Shown piece by piece: positions 8,666-16,949 of a DNA stretch of 32,092 nt. The translations under genes and the position numbers were made by a program. Numbering within the stretch: position 1 is the first letter of the stretch; every line of letters begins with the position of its first letter. The stretch comes from Methylococcaceae bacterium (GTDB taxonomy: Bacteria > Pseudomonadota > Gammaproteobacteria > Methylococcales > Methylomonadaceae). The notes beneath the pieces were generated by a model. It made no database searches. It was given only the letters and a program-made list of their open reading frames with translations, and was not told the origin of the DNA. The stretch lies in assembly GCA_006844585.1 (NCBI GenBank), contig SPJM01000030.1, forward strand, positions 1 through 32,092, written 5' to 3'.

Positions 8666-8745
8666 ACGATTTTGTAACCCTTTTAGCGACGCTTTATCCG
8701 CCGCTAGTTTATGTTTTTTTAACCTTTTAGAGAGGAACTATTATT

Positions 8746-8946
8746 ATGTCTGAAGATATTATCGGCGCAGCCGCCGGCAAAATTTGGGAGTATTTGAACG
8801 AAAATGAGGAAGCCAGCGTTTCCAAAGTTGCTAAAGAAACCGGCTTGGGGAAAAACGAAGTTCAGCGCGCCATAGGCTGGCTGGCAAAAGAAGACAAATT
8901 GAGTTTTGAAATCAACGGCCGCACTGAAACGCTTTCTTTGAAATAA
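8746..8946 (+). CDS. Small winged-helix protein, DUF2582 type
   Basis: The 66-residue protein looks like a winged helix-turn-helix domain of the DUF2582 (PF10771) type. It has helix one with GKIWEYLNENEEASVSKVAK, a recognition-helix region KNEVQRAIGWLAKEDK, and a wing LSFEINGRTETLSL. It has no other domain. A GAGG site stands about ten bases before the ATG. It follows minE by 80 bases on the same strand and could be transcribed with it or from its own promoter. Its target is unknown; DNA binding is inferred from the fold only. Confidence 0.75.
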   Translation: MSEDIIGAAAGKIWEYLNENEEASVSKVAKETGLGKNEVQRAIGWLAKEDKLSFEINGRTETLSLK

Positions 8947-8964
8947 AGGACTATTCTGTGCTAC

Positions 8965-8985
8965 AGGGTGCGCAATGCGCACCCT
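8965..8985. terminator. Hairpin between converging genes
   Basis: A perfect 9-bp stem AGGGTGCGC / GCGCACCCT with a 3-base loop lies between the plus-strand DUF2582 gene (stop 8946) and the minus-strand mgtE (stop 9009). There is no U-run on either side. Position suggests a shared 3' end structure. Confidence 0.5.
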
Positions 8986-9008
8986 AACCCGCCGCGCGCT
9001 GTCAGCGG

Positions 9009-10358
9009 TTACAGTAGAAATATTGTCGCCAAACCCAAGAAGGCCATAAAACCGATTACATCGGTAACCGTTGTTAATAACACCCCGCCCGCCAGGGCTG
9101 GATCAATACCCATTTTATCCAAAATCACCGGAATACTGGCGCCCGCCAAAGCCGCGCACACCAAATTAATGACCATTGCCGCGCCCAGCAGCAAGCCTAA
9201 GCTCATACTCTGGAACCAGATACCACCGATACTGGCGACCACCACCGCCCAGACAACGCCATTCAAGCTGCCTACCGCCAGCTCCTTCAAAAGTAATCGA
9301 CCGGCGTTGGCGCTGCTGATTTGTCGCAAGGCCAAACCACGCACCACCAAGGTTAAGGTCTGACTGCCCGCTATACCGCCCATACTGGCGACAATCGGCA
9401 TCAATACCGCCAAAGCGACAATCTCTTTCAAGGTTGCCTCAAACAGGCCGATCACCCAGGAGGCCAAAAAGGCGGTAAATAAATTAACCCCCAGCCAAAC
9501 CGCTCTGCGCTTGGCGCTCACCCCGATCGGCGCAAACATATCTTGCTCTTCATCCAGACCGGCCATACTCATAATCGAATGGTCGGCTTCTTCCCGGATC
9601 ACATCCACCACATCATCAATGGTGATGCGGCCTAATAATTTTCCGTTTTCCTTAACCACCGGCGCGGAAACCAAATCGCGCTGTTCAAACAAAATGGCGA
9701 CATCATGAGCGGGCATCTGATAAGAGATGGTCTCCGGGCGCTTATCCATCAAGCTGGAAACTTTGGTTTCGCCGGAATGCGTCAGTAAAGCTTCAACCGA
9801 TAATATGCCTTTTACGATATCGCTACGATCCACCACAATTAAGCTGTCGGTAGAAGACGGCATTTGCCCGCGCTGTCTTAAATAACGCAAAACAACATCC
9901 AGGGTAACATCCGAGCGAATCGTCATCACATCCATAGACATTAAGCCGCCGGCGGTATGGTCATCGAAGGCCAGCGCCGTCTCCATCCGGTTGCGCTCAT
10001 GCATGCCGATAGACTCCATCACCTGAGACAACAACGGTTCCGGCAATACATGCAGCAAATCAACCATCTCATCGGATTCCAGGTTTTCCGCCGCCTTGAT
10101 CAAATCATTTCGATCGGTAATCGCCAACAGGCTTTGACCGACTTCGGTATGCACCCGCACCAGAATTTCTCCCATTACATTGGGCGGGATCACTTTCCAA
10201 ATGCTCTCTCTCTGCTGATAATCCAGCGCCTCAAGGATATGCGCGGTTTCCGCAGGGTATAGCGAATGGATAAAATTTCTAATCTCAAATTGCGAGCCTT
10301 TTTCCAATACCTCCTGCGCCTGATCCAATACAGTCTTTGTTTTTTCTTGAGTTGCCAT
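9009..10358 (-). CDS. mgtE: Magnesium transporter MgtE
   Basis: MgtE is a gated Mg2+ channel/transporter of the inner membrane. The 449-residue protein has the full layout: an N-terminal superhelical domain (about 1-130), two CBS domains (about 131-255, including MSMDVMTIRSDVTLDVVLRY and GKLLGRITIDDVVDVIREEA), and a C-terminal membrane part of five helices (about 275-449). The pore-lining stretch with PIVASMGGIAGSQTLTLVVR is present. In the family the CBS domains sense cytosolic Mg2+ and close the pore. It is the last gene of the minus-strand block and is separated from rapZ by a 158-bp palindromic element, so it probably has its own promoter. Confidence 0.95.
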   Translation of the reverse strand: MATQEKTKTVLDQAQEVLEKGSQFEIRNFIHSLYPAETAHILEALDYQQRESIWKVIPPNVMGEILVRVHTEVGQSLLAITDRNDLIKAAENLESDEMVDLLHVLPEPLLSQVMESIGMHERNRMETALAFDDHTAGGLMSMDVMTIRSDVTLDVVLRYLRQRGQMPSSTDSLIVVDRSDIVKGILSVEALLTHSGETKVSSLMDKRPETISYQMPAHDVAILFEQRDLVSAPVVKENGKLLGRITIDDVVDVIREEADHSIMSMAGLDEEQDMFAPIGVSAKRRAVWLGVNLFTAFLASWVIGLFEATLKEIVALAVLMPIVASMGGIAGSQTLTLVVRGLALRQISSANAGRLLLKELAVGSLNGVVWAVVVASIGGIWFQSMSLGLLLGAAMVINLVCAALAGASIPVILDKMGIDPALAGGVLLTTVTDVIGFMAFLGLATIFLL

Positions 10359-10514
10359 AAGTTACTGGTGATAAAAATTGTTATTATTCAATCGCAATTG
10401 CGAGATTGTTATGGCGCAACCATTTTTAATACAGCAAGCAGCGCCTTTCCTTGTTACAAAAGGCATATAATACAACGATACGCCGTTAATGGCATCCCAA
10501 ATCGACGCTTATTC

Positions 10515-10672
10515 AGGAACGTTCAGGAAATAATTTCGACAACTGACTTGCCTTTTTATCCGCCTTCTGCGTTCCACAAACAGTTACATAGCTTGCTATG
10601 CGCCTGTTTGTGCGCCTTGAAGGCGAATAAAAATTCTTCGCCAGTTGCCGAAATTATTTCATTCCCGTTCCT
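10515..10672. repeat. 158-bp palindromic element, copy A
   Basis: The element starts AGGAACG and ends CGTTCCT. The outer 24 bases (10515-10538 and 10649-10672) are inverted repeats matching at 20 of 24. Inner nested arms include a 15-base pair (14 matching) around the CGCCTTC/GAAGGCG motif, ACAAACAG with CTGTTTGT, and a central CATAGC-TT-GCTATG. A second copy at 23755-23912 has the same length, with a 40-base identical core (10575-10614 here). The right end contains the rapZ stop codon. No ORF is convincing inside it. It resembles ERIC- or MITE-type palindromic repeats. Confidence 0.85.
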
Positions 10673-11528
10673 AGCTAAGTTCTCGGTGCCTGACAATAAT
10701 ATTCTTGCGACTATCCTTAAAATATACGCCCAAGGCCTCCGTCAAATAAACCGAGCGGTGTCGTCCTCCGGTGCAACCGACCGCGATTGTTAAATAGCTG
10801 CGATTATCTGCTTCAAAACGCGGCGCCCAGCGCTCAACAAAACCTAAAATGTCTTCAAAAAACTGCTTAACCACGTCTTCTTCCTGCAGAAAATTGACAA
10901 CGCCTTGGTCAAGGCCGGTCAAAGGTCTCAACTCCTTAACCCAATAAGGATTCGGTAAACTGCGGGCGTCAAAAATAAAATCCGCATCTAACGGTACGCC
11001 ATGCTTAAAGCCAAAAGACAACAATTGCATGACCATCTGTTTTTGCTCGCTTTCACCCAACTGGCTTTTCAAGATTTCCCGCAATTGATGATAGCTGGTA
11101 AAGCTGGTATCAATCACAATATCAGCGCATTCGGCAATCGGCCTCAGCATATCCTTCTCAATCTGCAAGGCCTCTTTCAGCGGCACATCAATATTAGTCA
11201 AAGGGTGTCGGCGACGGGTCTCGCTATATCTTTTCAACAAGATATTTTCTTCCGCCTGCATGTACAGAACCTCGCACACCAAACCTTGGCCTCTGATATT
11301 TTCAATTTTGGCGAAAAAATCTGTTAATTCTTCAGTCTGATTGCGCGCATCAATGCCGATAGCAGTCTTGGCGTAAGTTCCTTGATCCTTAAGCATGATT
11401 TGTTGGACAAACTCGTCCAACAGCGTAAAGGGGAGATTATCAATACAAAAAAAACCGTTATCTTCCAGGGTATCGAGCGCGATACTTTTACCTGAACCGG
11501 ACAAACCGCTGACGATAAGAAGTTTCAT
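10671..11528 (-). CDS. rapZ: RNase adapter protein RapZ
   Basis: RapZ binds nucleotides and RNA; in enterobacteria it hands the small RNA GlmZ to RNase E and so tunes amino-sugar synthesis. The 285-residue protein matches the usual length. Walker A GLSGSGKS is at residues 8-15 and the Walker-B-like FCIDNLP segment follows at 27-33. The C-terminal RNA-binding half contains FGFKHGVP, FDARSLPNPYW and the conserved GCTGGRHRSV. It lies downstream of rpoN-hpf as in other gammaproteobacteria, but the ptsN gene usually found between hpf and rapZ is absent. Its stop codon lies inside the right end of the 158-bp palindromic element. Whether a GlmZ-like target exists in this organism cannot be told. Confidence 0.95.
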   Translation of the reverse strand: MKLLIVSGLSGSGKSIALDTLEDNGFFCIDNLPFTLLDEFVQQIMLKDQGTYAKTAIGIDARNQTEELTDFFAKIENIRGQGLVCEVLYMQAEENILLKRYSETRRRHPLTNIDVPLKEALQIEKDMLRPIAECADIVIDTSFTSYHQLREILKSQLGESEQKQMVMQLLSFGFKHGVPLDADFIFDARSLPNPYWVKELRPLTGLDQGVVNFLQEEDVVKQFFEDILGFVERWAPRFEADNRSYLTIAVGCTGGRHRSVYLTEALGVYFKDSRKNIIVRHRELS

Positions 11529-11768
11529 GTTCCTAATGAATGGTAGATTGGAAAATTCAGCTCAACAAGGTCTATTTTTCGGCTGAATGAAATTATACTT
11601 CGCGCAACCACGGTTACGGTTTTCTATCGGCTGTTTTTGGCCGATAGCGGCATTGCTCTCGACCAAAAACACCTCGCTACAAAATCCGCACCCGAGACCA
11701 CGCGAAGCATAAAGACAAGTTTCGGCGCAACCGCATCAAAACCGCTGCCGCCGAAACCGGGAATGAGT
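11529..11768. other. Gap between hpf and rapZ where ptsN is usually found
   Basis: These 240 bases hold no gene I can support. A 7-bp hairpin (TATCGGC with GCCGATA, about 11626-11647) is the only clear structure and has no U-run. Translations in all frames lack PtsN motifs, such as the EIIA active-site histidine region. It is an intergenic spacer or fully decayed sequence. Confidence 0.5.
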
Positions 11769-12059
11769 TTATCGATGACTGTTCGTTTTTTCCTTATGCT
11801 TGATAATTTGACGATCCAACTTATCAACCATGTTATCAATGGAAGAATACATATCCTCCTGAGTATCTTCGGCGAATAACTTTGCGCCGCTGACCTGCAC
11901 GGTCGCCTCAGACTTTTGTTGTAATTTTTCTACGGTCAAAATAACATGAATATCGGTTACGTTATCAAAATGACGCTTTAATTTACTGATTTTTTCTTCA
12001 ACATAGTTTCTTAAAGAATCGGTTACTTCTACGTGATGTCCAGTTACACTGACTTGCAT
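11769..12059 (-). CDS. hpf: Ribosome hibernation promoting factor / sigma-54 modulation protein
   Basis: The 96-residue protein is a short HPF (PF02482). It binds the 30S subunit in stationary phase and promotes inactive 70S or 100S ribosomes. The sequence begins MQVSVTGHHVEVTDSLRNYV and has the family's KLKRHFDNVTDIHVIL and HVILTVEKLQQKSEATVQV strands, then SSIDNMVDKLDRQIIKHKEK. A longer reading from 12095 adds twelve residues that do not look like HPF. The ATG at 12059 has AGGAG about eight bases upstream and is the real start. It lies 109 bases downstream of rpoN, the conserved arrangement that gave the family its older sigma-54-modulation name. Confidence 0.95.
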   Translation of the reverse strand: MQVSVTGHHVEVTDSLRNYVEEKISKLKRHFDNVTDIHVILTVEKLQQKSEATVQVSGAKLFAEDTQEDMYSSIDNMVDKLDRQIIKHKEKTNSHR

Positions 12060-12168
12060 AAATATACTCCTGTGTTTACAAATTTTTTTCGGCAATTCAG
12101 ACCTTACTGATGTTCAATTTGTACCGCATCATAACTGAAATTGCGCGTTCGTTATTGATTAGCCGCTT

Positions 12169-13608
12169 TTATAGCAGCCTTTTTCTTTGGCTCGATGACG
12201 GAATCGATAAAGATTCCCGGTATTTTGCTATGGTCCTCCTGGCAACATTAATTCCTTTATCTTTTAATATTTCAGTAATTTTACTATCGCTCAACGGTTT
12301 GGAAGGCGTTTCACTGGCCACTAATTCTTTAATTAAGGCCCGAATGGCAGTGGCGGAACATTCGCCTCCGCTTTCTGTAGAAACGTGACTGGAAAAGAAG
12401 TATTTGAATTCGATGATGCCATTCGGAGTTTGCATATATTTCTGCGTCGTCACGCGTGAAATCGTGGACTCATGAAGTTCCAGTTCTTCAGCAATATCCC
12501 GCAAAATCATTGGTTTCATCGACACCGCCCCGTGCTCGAAAAAATCGCCTTGCCTTTCAACGATGCATCTTGCGACCCGCAGCAAGGTGTCATTTCGACT
12601 GTGCAGACTTTTGATAAACCATCGCGCTTCCTGCAAATGGTCTTTCATACTGGTATTTTCGCGGCTATTATCGGCTCTTTTTATTAACCCGGAATAGACC
12701 GAGTTGACCCGTAACTTCGGCGCAATCTCCGGATTCAGACTAACCAGCCATTGACCGTTGATTTTGTTAACGAAAACATCCGGCACAATATAATCCGAAT
12801 CATAATTTTTAAAGTACGCCCCCGGCTTAGGATCCAAAGTACGAATCAAGGCGATTACTTCGCGTAATTCCGCCTCATTAACCTCCAACCGTTTTTTTAA
12901 CTTATTCAGATCATTACCCGCCAATAAATCCAAATATTGGGTAACCAACTCCAAGGCTTCCGCCTTCCAAAGCGTCTCATCATTCAATTGCAGCAATTGG
13001 ATTTTCAAACAATCCGATAAATCAGCCGCCGCCACGCCAGCCGGGTCAAAATTCTGAACCCGATGCAAAACTGCAGTTACCTCATCGTCCTCTAAATCTT
13101 CAAGGTGATCTTGCAGGCCATTGAAAATATCTTCCACCGTCAACCCTAAATAACCGTCATCATTAACCGCATCAATTATCGCCGTAGCAATCACATGATC
13201 GCGGTCAGAAATCGGTATCATTTCCAATTGCCACATTAAATGATCAATTAAAGTTTCGACCTTACTGCGAAACGTTTCAAACTCAACCGTTTCTGTATCA
13301 GCAGCGCTGGAAACCGGCCCGGAAGCCTCATAAACATCGTCCCACGTGGTATCGACCGGCAATTCATCAGGCATATCGGTTTGTGAACCTTCGCTGGTGA
13401 TTTGATCGCTGACATCTTCTTTAGGCTCAGGCTTTTCCTGGCTGACCACTTCTTCTTCATCCACCTCTAACATCATATTGGACTCCAAAGCCTGCTGAAT
13501 CTCCTGCTGCAGATCCAGAGTCGAAAGCTGCAACAATTTGATCGCCTGCTGTAACTGCGGCGTCATTGTTAAGCTTTGTCCTATGCGGAGTTGTAATGAT
13601 TGTTTCAT
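12169..13608 (-). CDS. rpoN: RNA polymerase sigma-54 factor RpoN
   Basis: Sigma-54 directs RNA polymerase to -24/-12 promoters and needs AAA+ activators. The 479-residue protein has the glutamine-rich region I (MKQSLQLRIGQSLTMTPQLQ), an acidic region II (about 50-115), the core-binding region, and a DNA-binding HTH with LHESTISRVTTQKYMQTPNG. The invariant RpoN box ARRTIAKYRE is near residue 460. The order lptA-lptB-rpoN-hpf is the standard gammaproteobacterial one, and only 11 bases separate it from lptB, so these are co-transcribed. Nothing looks abnormal. Confidence 0.97.
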   Translation of the reverse strand: MKQSLQLRIGQSLTMTPQLQQAIKLLQLSTLDLQQEIQQALESNMMLEVDEEEVVSQEKPEPKEDVSDQITSEGSQTDMPDELPVDTTWDDVYEASGPVSSAADTETVEFETFRSKVETLIDHLMWQLEMIPISDRDHVIATAIIDAVNDDGYLGLTVEDIFNGLQDHLEDLEDDEVTAVLHRVQNFDPAGVAAADLSDCLKIQLLQLNDETLWKAEALELVTQYLDLLAGNDLNKLKKRLEVNEAELREVIALIRTLDPKPGAYFKNYDSDYIVPDVFVNKINGQWLVSLNPEIAPKLRVNSVYSGLIKRADNSRENTSMKDHLQEARWFIKSLHSRNDTLLRVARCIVERQGDFFEHGAVSMKPMILRDIAEELELHESTISRVTTQKYMQTPNGIIEFKYFFSSHVSTESGGECSATAIRALIKELVASETPSKPLSDSKITEILKDKGINVARRTIAKYRESLSIPSSSQRKRLL

Positions 13609-13619
13609 ATTCTCAAGGT

Positions 13620-14345
13620 TTATAAACTAAAGTTGTCACCTAAATAGACCTTACGGACTTCCGGATTGGCGACAATATCCGCAGTATTGCCCTCGGCAAT
13701 AACCGTTCCTTCATTAAGTATATAGGCTCGGTCACAGATTTCCAGTGTCGCCCTAACCTTATGCTCAGTAATTAAAATGCCGATGCCGCGACGTTTTAAA
13801 TGATCAATGATTTCCTGTAGATCAATCACCGAAATCGGATCGACGCCTGCGAAAGGCTCATCCAATAAAATAAATTGCGGTTCGGTCGCCAAAACCCTGG
13901 CGATTTCAACCCGGCGCCGCTCACCGCCCGACAAGCCCATCGCCACTTGGTCGCGCAAATGGCTGATGCCGAACTCCTCTAACAAGTCCTCAATCAATAA
14001 CTCGCCTTGACCGCCTTCCAAATGCGAACAAACCTCAACCACGGCGCGTAAATTTTCAATCACCGTCAGTTTACGAAACACCGAAGGTTCTTGCGGCAAA
14101 TACCCTATTCCCAGTCTAGCACGACTATGCATAGGGTGATGGGAGATTCTTTGCTCATTTAGCATAATTTCGCCGCTATCGGCTTTAATCATTCCCACAA
14201 TCATATAAAAGCTGGTCGATTTCCCGGCCCCGTTCGGGCCTAATAAACCCACCACTTCGCCGCTGTTGACTTCTATACTGACCTCATCAACCACCCGCCG
14301 TTTGTTGTAGCTTTTAACCAATTGAAAAGCGCTTAAACATCCCAT
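13620..14345 (-). CDS. lptB: LPS export ABC transporter ATP-binding protein LptB
   Basis: LptB is the ATPase that powers lipopolysaccharide extraction from the inner membrane with LptF/LptG/LptC. The 241-residue protein has Walker [10 protein letters not shown] at residues 36-44, the Q-loop in YLPQEPSVF, the signature LSGGERRR and Walker [14 protein letters not shown]. The switch histidine is in [19 protein letters not shown] is typical of LptB rather than other ABC ATPases. It starts five bases after lptA stops, in the operon kdsD-kdsC-lptC-lptA-lptB-rpoN. LptF and LptG are not in the window and are normally encoded elsewhere. Confidence 0.96.
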   Translation of the reverse strand: MGCLSAFQLVKSYNKRRVVDEVSIEVNSGEVVGLLGPNGAGKSTSFYMIVGMIKADSGEIMLNEQRISHHPMHSRARLGIGYLPQEPSVFRKLTVIENLRAVVEVCSHLEGGQGELLIEDLLEEFGISHLRDQVAMGLSGGERRRVEIARVLATEPQFILLDEPFAGVDPISVIDLQEIIDHLKRRGIGILITEHKVRATLEICDRAYILNEGTVIAEGNTADIVANPEVRKVYLGDNFSL

Positions 14346-14350
14346 TGTCG

Positions 14351-14845
14351 TTAACCACCATTACTCGGCTTGATCACTGTGCGCACCCGGTTTCGATCAG
14401 AAGACTGATCGCCGGCTTTCGTCAGCGACAACTTACTATTATAGCGAATAACTTCACTGGTCACTTTATTGCCGCCCTGCCAAACCACCGCTTTTTTTTT
14501 CAATATTAACAAATCTTTAGCCGGATAATATTCGCCTATTAAGGAATTTCCCTTAATTTTTTCTTTACCCTTGGCCGGTAATTGTTCAAATCGGGCCGGT
14601 TTGCCCGTCGCCACTAATTTATCAATGGCGCCGTTCTTTAAATAAACCACTAATCTGTCTGAATCAACTCGCAGGCTCCCTTGCTGAGTCACCACATTGC
14701 CGGTATAAGTACTGGTTTGCGCTTGTTCGTTATACGTCGCCGTGTTGGAATCGATATAAATGGGCTGCCGCGAATCGCTTTCCAACGCCCAACTGGCGGC
14801 GCTGAATAAATACAAACATCCCAAAACACTATTAATTACTCTCAT
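14351..14845 (-). CDS. lptA: Lipopolysaccharide transport periplasmic protein LptA
   Basis: LptA polymerises into the periplasmic bridge that carries LPS from LptC to LptD. The 164-residue protein has a signal peptide (about 1-20, [20 protein letters not shown]) and one OstA/LptA domain: [20 protein letters not shown], then [19 protein letters not shown] and [20 protein letters not shown]. The C-terminus, [12 protein letters not shown], is typical of the family. It overlaps lptC by 14 bases, implying translational coupling. Confidence 0.93.
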   Translation of the reverse strand: MRVINSVLGCLYLFSAASWALESDSRQPIYIDSNTATYNEQAQTSTYTGNVVTQQGSLRVDSDRLVVYLKNGAIDKLVATGKPARFEQLPAKGKEKIKGNSLIGEYYPAKDLLILKKKAVVWQGGNKVTSEVIRYNSKLSLTKAGDQSSDRNRVRTVIKPSNGG

Positions 14846-15398
14846 AGCGCCCTTTTACTCCGGATAAAAATGTTAATTTGATCGGTTTAAGGAATTTAAT
14901 CTTCATGCCCTGCCCCACTGTTTTATTGGGCGGCATAATAAGTTCCGATCTGGATTGAGATTCGGCGGTGTGAGTCGGCAAATGTACTTTCATATCTGAA
15001 CTGTTAATAGTGATTGCCTTATCCTGCTTGCCGCCTTCTTTACTGATTTTCACTTGACCATTCAACATCAAGTTTTCGCCGTCCGCTTTGAGAACAGCCT
15101 TTTCCGAAGCGATCACCCACGGCGCTTTTTCTTGATCGTATAAAGTCAATTCCGGCTGCTGTAAATGCATTGAGCCGTCCAGACTGACTTTAAACATCAT
15201 ATCCGCAGTCAGCTGATTGATCGGCAAGCCCGAGGCATCTAATTCAACTTTTTTATATTCAACGCTGAAATAATCGACACTGTGCTCATCAATTTCGGAA
15301 ATCACATTGGGCTGCTTTTCAAAAATTGTCGCCATCCACCCGGTAAACAAGGCGAGTAAACAAATAATCAGATAAATTCCGGCTTTTTGAACAAACAT
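14832..15398 (-). CDS. lptC: LPS export protein LptC
   Basis: LptC is a bitopic inner-membrane protein that receives LPS from LptBFG and passes it to LptA. The 188-residue protein has one N-terminal membrane helix (about 7-25, GIYLIICLLALFTGWMATIF) and a periplasmic beta-jellyroll with VDYFSVEYKKVELDASGLP, LTADMMFKV and VLKADGENLMLNGQVKIS. LptC proteins are weakly conserved, so position between kdsC and lptA adds weight to the call. It starts 17 bases after kdsC ends. Confidence 0.9.
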   Translation of the reverse strand: MFVQKAGIYLIICLLALFTGWMATIFEKQPNVISEIDEHSVDYFSVEYKKVELDASGLPINQLTADMMFKVSLDGSMHLQQPELTLYDQEKAPWVIASEKAVLKADGENLMLNGQVKISKEGGKQDKAITINSSDMKVHLPTHTAESQSRSELIMPPNKTVGQGMKIKFLKPIKLTFLSGVKGRYESN

Positions 15399-15415
15399 AA
15401 AAAATCAAACCGCCG

Positions 15416-15970
15416 TCAAGACTGCAAATAGCTATCCAGAACTTTCGGAAAACTACCTTGCGCCTGCATAATGAAATCACAAACCTCGCGCACCGCGCCC
15501 AATCCGCCATTAGTTTCGGTGCAGCAATCGGCATGTTGTTTAACCGCAAAATTGGCGTCATTCACGGCAATCGCTAAACCCACCCGCGTCATCACCGGCA
15601 AATCCAATAAATCGTCACCGACATGAGCAGCCTGCTCGGCTTTAATATTCAGTTTATCCAGAATTTCAGCCAACGCCGCCAGCTTATTTTCATGGCCTTG
15701 ATAAACCAGCTCAATGCCTAATTGTTTCATCCGCAACGCCACTGAAGCCGACTTGCGACCGGAAATCACCGCCACCTCCACGCCGGACTGACGCAACAAT
15801 TTAACGCCATGACCGTCTCTGGCGTGAAAGCATTTATATTCATTGCCTTGGTGATCAAAAAACAAGCGCCCATCAGTTAAAACACCGTCCACATCCAATA
15901 TCAACAGCTTCAAATTTTTAGCCTTGCTTAAAACCTGTTCTAAATTCGCCATACCGCTCAATGCTTCCAT
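15416..15970 (-). CDS. kdsC: KDO-8-phosphate phosphatase KdsC
   Basis: KdsC removes phosphate from 3-deoxy-D-manno-octulosonate 8-phosphate to give KDO, the inner sugar of LPS. The 184-residue protein is a C0-type HAD phosphatase: motif I LDVDGVLTDG with nucleophile and acid Asp26/Asp28, motif II VISGRKS, the lysine in GHENK, and motif III HVGDDLLDLPVM. The ATG at 15970 overlaps the kdsD stop by one base (TGATG); a TTG one codon earlier and an internal ATG at 15952 are alternatives. It lies in the conserved kdsD-kdsC-lptC order. Confidence 0.95.
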   Translation of the reverse strand: MEALSGMANLEQVLSKAKNLKLLILDVDGVLTDGRLFFDHQGNEYKCFHARDGHGVKLLRQSGVEVAVISGRKSASVALRMKQLGIELVYQGHENKLAALAEILDKLNIKAEQAAHVGDDLLDLPVMTRVGLAIAVNDANFAVKQHADCCTETNGGLGAVREVCDFIMQAQGSFPKVLDSYLQS

Positions 15971-16947
15971 CAAACAATGCCCGCCTTTAATAAATCATGC
16001 ATATTCAACGCGCCCAACAAATGATCTTCCTCATCAACCACTAATAAGGCGTTAATTTTATTTTTTTCCATCACTTTCATCGCTTCAGCGGCCAATATAT
16101 CTTGTTGAATTGTAAAACAGGGCGAGGTCATAACGGAAGCGACGATTTCCTTATGCACATACAGGTTTTTTTCCAACATCCGCCGCAAATCGCCGTCGGT
16201 AAAAATACCGATAACCTTATTAGACTCATCCACCACGGCGGTCATGCCTAATTTCTTTTCAGTCATTTCCAGCAATATTTCCGCAACCAGTTGACCGCTG
16301 TTGACCGTCGGTAATTCCCCGCCTTGATGCATTAAATCGCTGACCTGCATAATCAAACGTTTTCCTAAACTGCCGCCGGGATGCGACAAGGCAAAATCAT
16401 CTCGGGTAAACCCTCGGGTCTCTAATAAGGAAACCGCCAAGGCGTCGCCCATGACCAAGGCGGCGGTAGTGCTGGCGGTCGGCGCCAACCCCAACGGGCA
16501 AGCCTCCTGCGCAACGGAAACATCTAAATGAGTAGTGGACAGCCGGGCCAAAGAAGAGTTCGGATTGCCGGTCATCGCGATCAACGGCACGCCCAATCTT
16601 TTGATAATCGGCAAGATGGTCAACACTTCATCAGTTTCGCCGGAATTCGACAATGCTAATACCACATCCTGGGTGGTAATCATGCCTAAATCGCCATGCC
16701 CGGCTTCGCCCGGATGCACAAAGAAGGCCGGGGCGCCGGTGCTGGCTAAAGTAGCGGCAATCTTGCCGGCGATATGGCCGGACTTCCCCATCCCAGTCAC
16801 CACGACTCGACCTTGACAGGCCAGCATCAACTCACAAGCGGCGACAAACTGATGATCAATTCGGGCCGCCAAATTCTCCACCGCCTGTTTTTCCACATCA
16901 ATAACCGCTAAAGCCAAAGCTTTCAGATTATCCGCATGCCCGCTCAT
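15970..16947 (-). CDS. kdsD: Arabinose-5-phosphate isomerase KdsD
   Basis: KdsD converts ribulose 5-phosphate to arabinose 5-phosphate, the first committed precursor of KDO. The 325-residue protein has an N-terminal SIS domain with VVVTGMGKSGHIAGKIAATL and HPGEAGHGDLGMI, the SNSGETDEV sugar-phosphate loop, and a pair of CBS domains (about 205-325). A longer frame begins at 16995 inside the upstream exchanger gene. The ATG at 16947 (MSGHADNLK), two bases after that gene stops, is the more sensible start although its ribosome site is weak. The operon context with kdsC supports KdsD over the capsule-specific paralogues KpsF/GutQ. Confidence 0.95.
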   Translation of the reverse strand: MSGHADNLKALALAVIDVEKQAVENLAARIDHQFVAACELMLACQGRVVVTGMGKSGHIAGKIAATLASTGAPAFFVHPGEAGHGDLGMITTQDVVLALSNSGETDEVLTILPIIKRLGVPLIAMTGNPNSSLARLSTTHLDVSVAQEACPLGLAPTASTTAALVMGDALAVSLLETRGFTRDDFALSHPGGSLGKRLIMQVSDLMHQGGELPTVNSGQLVAEILLEMTEKKLGMTAVVDESNKVIGIFTDGDLRRMLEKNLYVHKEIVASVMTSPCFTIQQDILAAEAMKVMEKNKINALLVVDEEDHLLGALNMHDLLKAGIV

Positions 16948-16949
16948 GT

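Noticed and set aside
10266-10793. Open frame of 175 codons on the plus strand spanning mgtE start, element A and the rapZ end
   Set aside because: It is antisense to two real genes, has no family motif and includes the palindromic repeat.
11626-11647. TATCGGC/GCCGATA hairpin between hpf and rapZ as a terminator
   Set aside because: Only 7 bp with an 8-base loop and no U-run on either strand.
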